Assembly: GCA_900768135.1 (NCBI GenBank)
Contig: CAAGBT010000062.1
Coordinates: 1-45,671 of the forward strand
Length of the DNA stretch: 45,671 nucleotides
Direction of reading: 5' to 3'
From: an uncultured Oscillospiraceae bacterium
GTDB taxonomy: Bacteria; Bacillota; Clostridia; Oscillospirales; Oscillospiraceae
A model generated the notes under the pieces. The model searched no databases, was not told the origin of the DNA, and saw nothing but the letters and a program-made list of their open reading frames with translations. This document shows positions 39,196 to 45,671 of this stretch, one piece after another (position 1 is the first letter of the stretch; every line of letters begins with the position of its first letter). The translations under genes were made by a program, and so were the position numbers.

Positions 39196-40264
39196 TGTTC
39201 AAGCCCTCCTCCATCGGCAGGTAAAAGCGGAAGCAGGCGCCGCCCGATTCCAGATTTTCCGCGGTCATCGTTCCGCCGTGCGCTTTCACAATGGTGCTGC
39301 ACACGGAAAGGCCGATGCCCATATTCTTTTTCATATCGAAATTATTGTGGGAAACGCCGGAAAGCCCGCCGCTGAAGATGGTGGGCAGCTTTTCGCTGGG
39401 GATGCCCACGCCGTTGTCGCTGATGGAAAAGCAGGCGCAGTCTCCTTCGCGCGAGACGCGGAAGCTGATCTCCGTTACGCCGCGGCCGTGAATCGCAGCG
39501 TTTTCCAGCAGGTTCATAATGACCTGCCGGATCAGCGTTGCATCCATTGGCACGAGCAGCACCTCGTCCGGCACCTCAACGGAAACATGGATCTCCGGAA
39601 AACGCCGGGAGAACTTGCTCACCGATACGGCGACGATCTCCTCCGCCGCCTCACACTCTTTTTCGATCCTTGCCTGCTCTCCGCTCATGCGGGTGATGGA
39701 CAGCAGGTTTTCCACCATGCGGATCAGCCACTGCGCGTCCTCGTTCACGTCGGTCAGCAGCCGCCTGCGCTGCTCATCGGAAAAGGCGCCGGCATCCTCC
39801 AGCAGCGCTGCGGTGTTGCCCACAATGCTCGTCAGCGGCGTGCGGATATCGTGCGACATTGCCCGCAGCAGATTGGCGCGCACGGCTTCCTTTTCCGTCT
39901 CGATGCGCAGACGCTCTTCCTTTTTGATCTGCGTGGTCATTGCGCTGATCATCAGCGAGACCGCCAGCATCGCAAGAAAGGTAAGCGGATAGCCGGTAAG
40001 CGTAAAGTTGAACGCCCAGTAGGGATAGGTAAATACAAAGTTGACGAACAGAACGCTGGAGATCGCGCTGAAGATCCCCCAGAAGTAGCCCTCCGTCCAG
40101 CGGGAGATACACGCCACCGCCAGGACGAACAGGAGGTTGACATAGCTTCCTCCCTGGTCTATCTGCCGCAGCAGCGCGCACAGCGCCGTTGCCGCAGCCA
40201 GTGCGGCGGCCGTGAGAAAAAAGTCGTAAACCGCTCTCCTCAGCGCCGCCCGATCCTTCGTCAT
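39179..40264 (-). CDS. KdpD-like sensor histidine kinase without N-terminal domains
   Basis: A 361-aa membrane kinase. Four spans lie within residues 12-110 in a DUF4118 arrangement like the membrane part of KdpD (YVNLLFVLAVACISRWTEGYFWGI has the family look). The phospho-acceptor is His138 in SHDIRTPLTSIVGN; the N-box is NLLENAAIHG, and G-boxes are DNGVGIP and GIGLSVC. The large N-terminal KdpD and Usp domains of E. coli KdpD (about 400 residues) are missing, so the signal must enter through the membrane or kinase core. It overlaps its regulator by 17 nt. Confidence 0.9.
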   Translation of the reverse strand: MTKDRAALRRAVYDFFLTAAALAAATALCALLRQIDQGGSYVNLLFVLAVACISRWTEGYFWGIFSAISSVLFVNFVFTYPYWAFNFTLTGYPLTFLAMLAVSLMISAMTTQIKKEERLRIETEKEAVRANLLRAMSHDIRTPLTSIVGNTAALLEDAGAFSDEQRRRLLTDVNEDAQWLIRMVENLLSITRMSGEQARIEKECEAAEEIVAVSVSKFSRRFPEIHVSVEVPDEVLLVPMDATLIRQVIMNLLENAAIHGRGVTEISFRVSREGDCACFSISDNGVGIPSEKLPTIFSGGLSGVSHNNFDMKKNMGIGLSVCSTIVKAHGGTMTAENLESGGACFRFYLPMEEGLNSEIEG

Positions 40265-40330
40265 TTCCAGACGCCTCCCTCACCCCGTTCCGCGCGCAGC
40301 GCGGCGGCCATCCGGCTCCTTATGAGTGCC

Positions 40331-40339
40331 ATTATAACA
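40331..40339 (-). promoter_or_regulatory. Extended -10 promoter of the two-component genes
   Basis: On the minus strand TGTTATAAT (extended -10, TATAAT at 40331-40336) lies about 67 nt upstream of the kinase start. No good -35 is seen at 17 nt, which fits an extended -10 promoter or one that needs an activator, such as the encoded regulator. Confidence 0.6.
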
Positions 40340-40395
40340 CAGGATCTGCTAAATTTGTGCTAAAGGTTGGAATTTCCGAAAAAATGTCGCCTGGA

Positions 40396-40437
40396 GAAAG
40401 CAGAAAGGACGGCTGCGGGGCCGTCCTTTCTGCTTTC
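40396..40437 (-). terminator. Long hairpin after the OadG-like gene
   Basis: A perfect 18-bp stem (GAAAGCAGAAAGGACGGC with its complement) and a 6-nt loop, 24 nt after the oadG stop. The side after the stem on the minus strand is TCCAGG, so the U-tract must come from the stem itself (CTTTCTGCTTTC). It probably ends the transcript. Confidence 0.75.
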
Positions 40438-40460
40438 AAAGGAAGAAGTGGAATCGTACG

Positions 40461-40742
40461 TTAGATTTTGCGGATGCTGACGTTTGTAACGTTCGCCAGA
40501 TTGAAGCCCGGCTCCTGTGCAAGCGCCGCCAGAATGGCGACCTTGACCTCGCCGGTCAGCCCGTCGGCAGGGACGGCCGGAGCCGCCGGAGCTGCGGGAA
40601 CAGTGGCCGCCTTCGGCGGCTCTGGCTTGACAAGGGCGGTCATGATCTTGCCCATGAGCATCGTCAGAAAAATGATGCAGGTAAGGCCCACAAACGTGAC
40701 GCCCATACCCATGGCGACGACAAACGCATTAGAAACTTCCAT
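40461..40742 (-). CDS. OadG-like sodium-pump decarboxylase gamma subunit
   Basis: A 93-aa protein with one membrane span at residues about 10-35 (AMGMGVTFVGLTCIIFLTMLM), an Ala/Pro linker (residues 42-60) and a C-terminal helix-strand unit (GEVKVAILAALAQEPGFNLANVTNVSIRKI). This is the layout of OadG/MmdD, which anchors biotin-dependent Na+-pumping decarboxylases. No alpha, beta or biotin-carrier gene is near, so it is an orphan here; the other subunits may be elsewhere. It has its own promoter (40778-40806) and a hairpin after it. Confidence 0.8.
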   Translation of the reverse strand: MEVSNAFVVAMGMGVTFVGLTCIIFLTMLMGKIMTALVKPEPPKAATVPAAPAAPAVPADGLTGEVKVAILAALAQEPGFNLANVTNVSIRKI

Positions 40743-40777
40743 CTTACGGGTTCGCTCCTTTTATGTATTCTGCCGTC

Positions 40778-40806
40778 ATTATAGGCGCGGCGTTTCCGCT
40801 TGGCAA
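40778..40806 (-). promoter_or_regulatory. Promoter of the OadG-like gene
   Basis: On the minus strand TTGCCA (40801-40806), a 17-nt spacer and TATAAT (40778-40783), about 35 nt before the start codon. Confidence 0.87.
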
Positions 40807-40866
40807 CCGCTCCCCCGCCCCTTTAGCGTAGCCTTAACGCAGGATTTCTTCCTCTTAACAGGTTCT

Positions 40867-41556
40867 TTATTTTTTGTTCTCCTCCACTGCGCACACGCGC
40901 AGCACGCCTCCGTCCGCGCGGAAGCGCACGCTCCACTGCGCAAAGCTCATTCCATATTCCCGATGCGGGTCATGCTGATACGGCGGGCGCGGATCCTGCG
41001 CCAGCACGCCAAGCAGTGCGTCCCGCTGCGCCTCCGGCAGCTTTTTCAGCAGCTCCGGCGGACACTCCACCCTGACCGTCTCCTTCGGCGCGGGCGCGAA
41101 GCCGCCCGCCGCATCGGGATGCGCATCGGCATAGGGAAGATAGGGCTTGATGTCGTAAATGGGCGTGCCGTCCATCAGATCCGCGCCGGAGACATAAATC
41201 ACCGGCCCCAGGCCCTCCTCCCAGCCCACGCCCTCAAGCTTCACGCAGGAAAGGCCGATCGGGTTAGGCCGGAAGGGCGACCTTGTGGCGAATACGCCCA
41301 CGCGCTCGTTTCCGCCGAGGCGGGGCGGGCGCACGGTGGGCGACCAGCTCTCCCGCACGGCGGCGGAAAACTGCCAGATGAGCCACAGGTGGGAGAAGCC
41401 CTCGATGCCGCGCAGCGCATCGGCGCTGCGGAATTCCGGCTCAAACGCGATCTTCGCGCGCAGCTGCGGCACCAGTCCGCTCTGGCGCGGGATGCCGAAC
41501 TTTTCCGGAAAATCGCTGCGGATTCGCGCGATGACCTTCATGCTGTGCTGTTCCAT
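40867..41556 (-). CDS. trmO: tRNA t6A37 N6-methyltransferase TrmO
   Basis: A 229-aa protein of the TsaA/YaeB/TrmO family, which methylates N6-threonylcarbamoyladenosine 37 of some tRNAs with SAM. Family motifs are FPEKFGIPRQSGLVP, GIEGFSHLWLIWQF, GVFATRSPFRPNPIGLS, DLMDGTPIYDIKPYLPY and the C-terminal DPRPPYQ. Length fits. AGGAGGACGGT precedes the ATG at 41554-41556. Its promoter appears to lie in the terminator of the upstream DUF4914 gene, with the -10 box in the hairpin loop. Confidence 0.94.
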   Translation of the reverse strand: MEQHSMKVIARIRSDFPEKFGIPRQSGLVPQLRAKIAFEPEFRSADALRGIEGFSHLWLIWQFSAAVRESWSPTVRPPRLGGNERVGVFATRSPFRPNPIGLSCVKLEGVGWEEGLGPVIYVSGADLMDGTPIYDIKPYLPYADAHPDAAGGFAPAPKETVRVECPPELLKKLPEAQRDALLGVLAQDPRPPYQHDPHREYGMSFAQWSVRFRADGGVLRVCAVEENKK

Positions 41557-41570
41557 ACCGTCCTCCTGAA

Positions 41571-41604
41571 AAAAACGCTGCGGCTATTATAGCAGCCGCA
41601 GCGT
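41571..41604 (-). terminator. Terminator of the DUF4914 gene
   Basis: ACGCTGCGGCT and AGCCGCAGCGT form a perfect 11-bp stem with an 8-nt loop (41575-41604), followed on the minus strand by a run of T residues. Confidence 0.92.
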
Positions 41605-41614
41605 CTTGATGCAA
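41586..41614 (-). promoter_or_regulatory. trmO promoter nested in the terminator
   Basis: On the minus strand TTGCAT (41609-41614), a 17-nt spacer and TATAAT (41586-41591). The -10 hexamer fills the terminator loop. The start of transcription would be near 41579, giving a leader of about 22 nt with the trmO ribosome binding site. Confidence 0.72.
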
Positions 41615-41615
41615 T

Positions 41616-43517
41616 TTATTTCACCTTCATCGGGGTAAGGGCCAGATAATCGTCCAGCGTACCGTCGTGCATACAGCAGTCGATGATCTCGCGGCCCAGC
41701 GTGTCAAGGTCGTCGCAGACAAACTGCTGAAGCTGCTCTTTGAAGAAATCCGTCAGGATCTTTGCGCCGGCGTCGTAGCCGTCAATGCCGAGCTTCGACT
41801 GTGTTTCGGGGCGCAGGAAGGTCTGACGCACGAACTGGCCGTCGAGCTTCATTTCGTCCAGCGCGTAGCCAAACAGCGGGCAGCGCGCGGGGACCAGATG
41901 CTTTGCGCGCACAAAGCCCAGGTGGCGGGCAAGATACTCGCGGCTGAGCCACTCGCCCATGAAGCCCACCTGATAGGCGCCGATGTGCTGGTTGGGGATC
42001 AGGACGTTCGTGGTGTTCGGGCTGCTCATGATCTGCTCAAGCAGGAGATTCGCCTGCGTGACCTTTTTGCCCGTGGCAAACGGCCAGTAGGAGCCGACGC
42101 CCTCGGCCTTCAGGCCGCTGCCGGCGTTCGTATCGGCGATGGACGGATTCTTGAAGCCGCGCGGAGAGATGAGCCTCCACAGCCACGCCAGCGACTGCGG
42201 CACGACCTGAAGCATCCCCATCACGCCGTAGTTCGGATTCTTTGCCGTGGAGGGCGGCATCCGCACGCCGAAGCTGCGCACATCGACCTCCACCGGCGCG
42301 GTGTCCGGCACAATGTTATCGACCATCCGGCGCGGCAGGATAACGCGCGGGTTGGAGCAGGGCTTGCCGTTCGATTCGATAACGTGTTCCCAGATGAGGC
42401 ACGTCGCGCCCGGCACGCCGTCCATGTTGAAAAAGACCAGCGGCTCGCTCGGGTGGATGCAGATGCGCTCATAAAGCGGACTGTTGCCATAGGCGTTCAT
42501 GCCGTCCATGCGCAGGAACCAGCCGTCCTCAGCATCGAGAATGCGCAGCTTGCCGCTCTCGGGATCCTGGAAGCTCTTCAGCGCGCAGGCCATATCGTCC
42601 GCAATGGGGTGGATCTTGCACCCCTCGGCAAGCGTCATATAATATTTTTCGCCCGTGACTGTGTGCGTGCCGATCAGCAGGCGGTCGTCCTCCTCGCGGT
42701 GGAAGTCCTCCAGCATCTCGCTCTTGCCGCCGCCGGACGCGCCCTCATGCATGAAGACGATTTCATTTTCGTAAGGCGTCTCGACCATGGCCGCGCTCGT
42801 GTGGCAGCAGACCCAGCCCTCCTGCTCGCCGATATCGAGCAGTAGGGAGAAAACGCCCTTTTTGGCGCTGGGACCCGGGTAAAGGTTGTAGGCCCACACC
42901 TCGTGCAGCTCCTTGCTGCGGTTATGCACAACGACCTGCTTGCCGTTAAAGTGCGTGTGGCGGAACGGCGGCGCAACAAAAATGATGGCGCGCGGCTTAT
43001 AGTTCTCCGGCACATCCACGATGCTGACAAAGCCCTGCATATTGGCAAGCGACAGCGCAAAGAACGCCGCATTCATCGGGCAGACCATCAGGCTGGGATA
43101 GCCGTGCCCGCGCGGGCCGGCGGAAAACGGCAGCATGATGACCTGCTGCGTGGAGAGCCAGTCGAGCGTCTCCTGGCGGAGCTTGGAGAATTCATAGCCG
43201 AAGCGGTCCTTGAAGCGGGGCTTGTCGGTTGGCAGATCGTCGCCGATGGCCATGCTGTTGGGATCGCGGCGGCGCATATAGTCCTCCATGAAGTTGACAA
43301 CGCAGCCGTTCTTGCAGCGCACGACCTCGGCCTCCTTCACGGTGCCAAGCCCCTCGATGGGATACACCACATCATAGCGGGAGGTGTGGGTCGGGCCATA
43401 GGCCATCTCCTGCAGTTCCTCTTTCGTCTCGGCGTAGGCAATGCACTTGCACTTTTTCAGCGCGGCAGCCACCTCGGGCGCAAGGTCGAATTTTTCAAAA
43501 TATTGATCCGTATACAT
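41616..43517 (-). CDS. DUF4914 family protein with kinase-type P-loop
   Basis: A 633-aa cytoplasmic protein that fits the DUF4914 family of Firmicutes; its function is not known. The clearest motif is GASGGGKSEM at residues 259-268, a Walker A loop that resembles HPr kinase/phosphorylase (GxSGxGKSE) and, less closely, PEP carboxykinases. Other conserved-looking blocks are MLPFSAGPRGHGYPS, VCPMNAAFFALSL, RHTHFNGKQVVVHNR, DGWFLRMDGMNAYGNSPL and NTTNVLIPNQHIGAYQVGFMGEW. The ATG at 43515-43517 is chosen, with GGAGGTATAAA upstream. It has a long leader with hairpins (43518-43643) and its own terminator. A nucleotide-dependent kinase or carboxykinase-like role is inference. Confidence 0.85.
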   Translation of the reverse strand: MYTDQYFEKFDLAPEVAAALKKCKCIAYAETKEELQEMAYGPTHTSRYDVVYPIEGLGTVKEAEVVRCKNGCVVNFMEDYMRRRDPNSMAIGDDLPTDKPRFKDRFGYEFSKLRQETLDWLSTQQVIMLPFSAGPRGHGYPSLMVCPMNAAFFALSLANMQGFVSIVDVPENYKPRAIIFVAPPFRHTHFNGKQVVVHNRSKELHEVWAYNLYPGPSAKKGVFSLLLDIGEQEGWVCCHTSAAMVETPYENEIVFMHEGASGGGKSEMLEDFHREEDDRLLIGTHTVTGEKYYMTLAEGCKIHPIADDMACALKSFQDPESGKLRILDAEDGWFLRMDGMNAYGNSPLYERICIHPSEPLVFFNMDGVPGATCLIWEHVIESNGKPCSNPRVILPRRMVDNIVPDTAPVEVDVRSFGVRMPPSTAKNPNYGVMGMLQVVPQSLAWLWRLISPRGFKNPSIADTNAGSGLKAEGVGSYWPFATGKKVTQANLLLEQIMSSPNTTNVLIPNQHIGAYQVGFMGEWLSREYLARHLGFVRAKHLVPARCPLFGYALDEMKLDGQFVRQTFLRPETQSKLGIDGYDAGAKILTDFFKEQLQQFVCDDLDTLGREIIDCCMHDGTLDDYLALTPMKVK

Positions 43518-43643
43518 TTTATACCTCCGTGCAGATAATCCTGCTCTTCTATGGTTTTCCATTCTATGCCGCAGCGCCGTTTCCCTGTGGCATACGCGGC
43601 GGGCGGCTTGCCCGCTGCGCGGCGCGATCAAAGATTAAGCCGC

Positions 43644-43672
43644 ATATTATCACACTTTTCAAACAAAAGCAA
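43644..43672 (-). promoter_or_regulatory. Possible promoter of the DUF4914 gene
   Basis: On the minus strand TTGCTT (43667-43672), a 17-nt spacer and TAATAT (43644-43649), with GATAAT as an alternative -10 at 43646-43651. The perfect palindrome AACGATCGTT (43675-43684) lies just upstream of the -35 box and could be a regulator site. The boxes are weak, so the call is tentative. Confidence 0.45.
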
Positions 43673-43733
43673 CAAACGATCGTTGAATTTTTTGCATTTT
43701 TGGATTGATTTACACAAATGACCAGAGTGATGC

Positions 43734-43769
43734 AAAAAAACGGCGTTCTTTTCTGACGAGCGCCGTTTT
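43734..43769. terminator. Terminator after the YitT gene
   Basis: AAAACGGCG and CGCCGTTTT close a stem around a 15-nt loop that can extend the stem (TTC/GAG). On the minus strand seven T residues follow. It ends the YitT transcript, 8 nt after the stop. Confidence 0.88.
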
Positions 43770-43777
43770 CTGTATGA

Positions 43778-44659
43778 TTATGAGATTTTTCTTGCAAAAT
43801 TTCCACCGATGCGCACGCCCTCCTGCACAATGAAGAAAGCGCGGGGATCCAGCTCGCGTACCGTCTCCTGCAGCTCCGCCACCTCAAACTTGGACACGCA
43901 GACGCACAGCACGCGGATGTCGCTGCCGGTATACGCGCCCTTGCCCTCCCAATAGGTCACGCCCCGGCCAAGGCGGGTCATGATATTGGACGGCAGCTGC
44001 GGATCCTCGTCCTTGGTAAAGATCAGCACCTGCACGCTGATGTTCTGCTGATGTCCGCGGTCGATAAACAGCGAGCAGAACACGGTGTAGATCACGGAAT
44101 AGATCGCCGTCTGGATATTGAAGAGGATGGCGCAGGCCGCGTAAAGCGCCACATTGAAGCTCAGGGAAAAGCGCCCCACCGTGAAGCGGCTCCCGCGCTT
44201 GCTCAGGCAAAGCCCCACCACATCAAGCCCGCCGGTCGAGCAGCCGCAGGTCAGTGCCAGCCCGAGGGCAAAGCCGCACAGGATGCCGCCCACCACGCAG
44301 GCCGAGAGCGGATCCTCCAGCAGCGGCGACGCCGGCGCCTTGATCACGCTCAGAAAGAACGACGAGGCCCCCACGCAGATCAGCGTGCGGATTAGAAAGC
44401 CGCGCCCCAACTCCTTCCACGCCATGATCAGCACCGGCACATTCAGCAGGAAATACAGGATGCCGGCGATATCCACGTTTTCCGGCAGAGCCACGCTGCG
44501 CGCCAGCAGCGTGCGGATCACCTGACTCAGGCCCACCACGCCGCCGGAATACAGGCCCACCGGCACAATGAAAAGATTCACGCCCACGGCGTAAAGCAGC
44601 GTTGCGACCACCGCAATGGCAACGCGCGTCCATTTGTTCTGCAGCGCCTTATGAAGCAT
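43778..44659 (-). CDS. YitT family membrane protein with DUF2179 domain
   Basis: A 293-aa protein with five or six spans in residues about 10-200 (the DUF161/YitT unit: VGVNLFIVPVGLYSGGVVGLSQVI, CGFALGLALTCGCSTGGLDVVGL) and a C-terminal cytoplasmic DUF2179 domain from about residue 205 (QVLIFTKDEDPQLPSNIMTRLGRGVTYWEGKGAYTG, VCVSKFEVAELQETVRELDPRAFFIV). Function is not known; the DUF2179 part resembles ACT-like sensor folds. The ATG at 44657-44659 follows AAAGGAGAGAGAA. Confidence 0.92.
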   Translation of the reverse strand: MLHKALQNKWTRVAIAVVATLLYAVGVNLFIVPVGLYSGGVVGLSQVIRTLLARSVALPENVDIAGILYFLLNVPVLIMAWKELGRGFLIRTLICVGASSFFLSVIKAPASPLLEDPLSACVVGGILCGFALGLALTCGCSTGGLDVVGLCLSKRGSRFTVGRFSLSFNVALYAACAILFNIQTAIYSVIYTVFCSLFIDRGHQQNISVQVLIFTKDEDPQLPSNIMTRLGRGVTYWEGKGAYTGSDIRVLCVCVSKFEVAELQETVRELDPRAFFIVQEGVRIGGNFARKIS

Positions 44660-44751
44660 CGTTCTCTCTCCTTTTTGTCCTGCGCCCGCAGCGGCGTCCG
44701 CCGCGGGCAAGCGTCAGGCGGAGCGCCGCCTGCGACCGTATTCTGGTTGTA

Positions 44752-45048
44752 TTATATCCCATACCGCAGACATTTGTAAAGCCTTCTCCGGGCGCGCGCC
44801 AGCGTGCGTGAAACAGTGGATTTTGCCACGCCCAGCCGCCCGGCGATCTGCGTCACGCTCATCGCCTCCTCGTAGTGCAGACGCAGCATCTCGCTCTGGC
44901 GCGCCGTCAGCTCCTGCTCGCGGGCCATGTGCAGGTTGCGCTTGAGCCGGCGGATATCGCCTCCGTTGTCCGGCGCGTGGGCGCTCATCCACGCCTCCAC
45001 ATCGCCGTAGCAGCCGCTGCCGCCCGTGTCATAGCGTGTAGTGTTCAT
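44752..45048 (-). CDS. Sigma-70 region 4-like HTH protein
   Basis: A 98-aa protein. Residues about 48-92 form a sigma region 4 HTH (LTARQSEMLRLHYEEAMSVTQIAGRLGVAKSTVSRTLARARRRLYKCL); the N-terminal 45 residues (DVEAWMSAHAPDNGG) are not recognised and there is no sigma region 2. It may be a DNA-binding regulator or a split sigma subunit that works with another protein. The ATG at 45046-45048 is chosen; a start at 45069 is possible. Its first 20 nt overlap the end of the gene upstream, so they are coupled. No terminator is obvious after it. Confidence 0.75.
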   Translation of the reverse strand: MNTTRYDTGGSGCYGDVEAWMSAHAPDNGGDIRRLKRNLHMAREQELTARQSEMLRLHYEEAMSVTQIAGRLGVAKSTVSRTLARARRRLYKCLRYGI

Positions 45049-45259
45049 TACGGCGGTATCCCCTTTCATAATAATGCTGCGTAAGCTCCGCCAGCTCGCG
45101 CGACTGCCGCAGCAGCTGCGTAAGCTCCAGGATGCGCCTTGCAAGCTTTTCCCGTTCCTCCGACCCGGCGCTCCCCGCCTGCTCGCGCAGCGCCGCAATG
45201 CGCGTGCGAAAACGCGCCGCGTCCTCCCGGTAAACACAGGACATCTGATACAGCGTCAT
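45029..45259 (-). CDS. Small coiled-coil protein
   Basis: A 76-aa protein I do not recognise. It is highly charged and predicted helical, with a heptad-like Leu pattern at residues about 15-65 (FRTRIAALREQAG, ARRILELTQLLRQSRELAELTQHYYERGY). Its ATG overlaps the zinc-ribbon stop by 4 nt (ATGA) and its end overlaps the sigma-4 gene by 20 nt, so it is the middle gene of a coupled trio and might link its two neighbours. Confidence 0.7.
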   Translation of the reverse strand: MTLYQMSCVYREDAARFRTRIAALREQAGSAGSEEREKLARRILELTQLLRQSRELAELTQHYYERGYRRNEHYTL

Positions 45260-45462
45260 TCCACTGTCTCCTCTCCAAGAATGTATTCAAAACACTTTAA
45301 CTCCTCGCGCGCAAAACGCGCAAAGCAGTCTGCACACACCGTTGTTCCACTGCGATGCCACAGCGTTTCGCCGGGATAGATCTCCTGCGCACAGAGCGTG
45401 CAGACCGCCCGCAGCCGCCGCCTGTTCCTTGCGGCGCGCCGTCTCTTTCCAATCTGCAACAT
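45256..45462 (-). CDS. Small zinc-ribbon protein
   Basis: A 68-aa protein. An Arg/Lys-rich N-terminus (QIGKRRRAARNRRRLRA) precedes a zinc ribbon with CTLC and CADC about 24 residues apart, followed by FARFAREELKCFEYILGEE. The basic tail and ribbon suggest nucleic acid or protein binding. AAGGAGGAAAA directly precedes the ATG at 45460-45462. It is the first gene of the coupled trio and is divergent from the tRNA-Thr gene, 74 nt away. Confidence 0.75.
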   Translation of the reverse strand: MLQIGKRRRAARNRRRLRAVCTLCAQEIYPGETLWHRSGTTVCADCFARFAREELKCFEYILGEETVE

Positions 45463-45488
45463 TTTTCCTCCTTTTTCAAAACTTCGGC

Positions 45489-45517
45489 TTGACAAAGGGA
45501 ACGAAATCTGTTAATAT
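45489..45517 (+). promoter_or_regulatory. Promoter of the tRNA-Thr/Tyr genes
   Basis: TTGACA (45489-45494), a 17-nt spacer and TAATAT (45512-45517), 18 nt before the tRNA-Thr start. It occupies the gap shared with the divergent zinc-ribbon trio. Confidence 0.9.
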
Positions 45518-45535
45518 ACGATTCGTTGCTGAGAT

Positions 45536-45611
45536 GCTGGTATAGCTCAGCTGGTAGAGCAGCTGATTTGTAATCAGCAGGTCGGGGGTTCGAATCCGTC
45601 TACCAGCTCCA
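45536..45611 (+). tRNA. tRNA-Thr (TGT)
   Basis: A 76-nt cloverleaf with acceptor GCTGGTA/TACCAGC, a TGT anticodon in GATTTGTAATC, a TTCGAAT T-loop and encoded CCA. Confidence 0.96.
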
Positions 45612-45634
45612 CCGACAAAAGCAAAACTGCATAT

Positions 45635-45671
45635 GGGGGAATTCCCGAGTGGCCAAAGGGGGCAGACTGTA
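45635..45671 (+). tRNA. tRNA-Tyr (GTA), partial
   Basis: The first 37 nt of a long-variable-arm tRNA: acceptor GGGGGAA, then TTCCCGAGTGGCC and AAAGGGGGCAGACTGTA, typical of tRNA-Tyr with the GTA anticodon at the window end. The rest lies beyond the window. Confidence 0.88.

Noticed and set aside
41616..43517. Annotation of the DUF4914 gene as a PEP carboxykinase
   Set aside because: The P-loop does not match PckA (GLSGTGKTT) or the GTP type (ACGKTN), and the other PckA metal and substrate motifs are not seen; only a fold-level link is suggested.

Overview
The window is a dense, GC-rich stretch of housekeeping chromosome from a low-branching Firmicute, most likely a Clostridia / Oscillospiraceae-type gut anaerobe. 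The grounds are strong AGGAGG-type ribosome binding sites, textbook TTGACA-N17-TATAAT promoters, U-tract terminators, an M-box Mg2+ riboswitch, folate-dependent TrmFO, a PucR/CdaR-type regulator, LysO, DUF1540, DUF4830 and DUF4914 proteins, and an orphan OadG-like protein. Taxonomy is inference; no rRNA is present. tRNA genes lie at both ends: four on the minus strand at the left (Val-Asp-Phe-Gly, read from one consensus promoter), and Thr plus the start of Tyr on the plus strand at the right.

Layout. 0.4-7 kb: hslO with a methyltransferase, a DUF3298-like secreted-type protein, aroQ, a gamma-carbonic-anhydrase-like protein, an M29 aminopeptidase and mgtE behind an M-box riboswitch with its own terminator. 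7.2-10.9 kb: yihY-trkA-trkH (potassium uptake). 10.9-12.3 kb: a visibly more AT-rich island with a small XRE repressor divergent from a lipoprotein and a secreted stalk/NPCBM protein; a clear 18-bp palindrome sits inside the promoter of the exported pair. 12.4-13.4 kb: DUF1540 and a split TauE/SafE pair. 13.4-22 kb: a long minus-strand run (rRNA/tRNA methyltransferase, dprA, topA, trmFO, plsX, acpP, rnc, nucleoside phosphorylase). 22-25 kb: two peptidases (pepT, M24B aminopeptidase P). 25.4-31.2 kb, minus: greA-lysS, an unknown protein, and ftsE-ftsX with a catalytically complete M23 hydrolase. 31.3-33.3 kb: a PucR/CdaR regulator and RsuA. 33.4-38.3 kb, plus: a DUF4830 protein, WalJ-like MBL hydrolase, rlmH, DUF2007, phosphoglucomutase and LysO. 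38.5-45.5 kb, minus: a KdpDE-like two-component pair, OadG, trmO, DUF4914, YitT and a three-gene mini-operon (zinc ribbon, coiled coil, sigma region 4).

Themes: cation homeostasis (MgtE with riboswitch, TrkAH, a KdpDE-like pair without kdpFABC), nucleic-acid processing and tRNA/rRNA modification, and cell-wall hydrolysis control by FtsEX. The best candidates for undescribed biology are the palindrome-controlled island at 10.9-12.3 kb, the DUF4914 protein with an HPr-kinase-like P-loop and a structured leader, the zinc-ribbon/sigma-4 mini-operon, and a promoter whose -10 box sits in the loop of the upstream gene's terminator. No CRISPR array, insertion sequence or prophage was seen.
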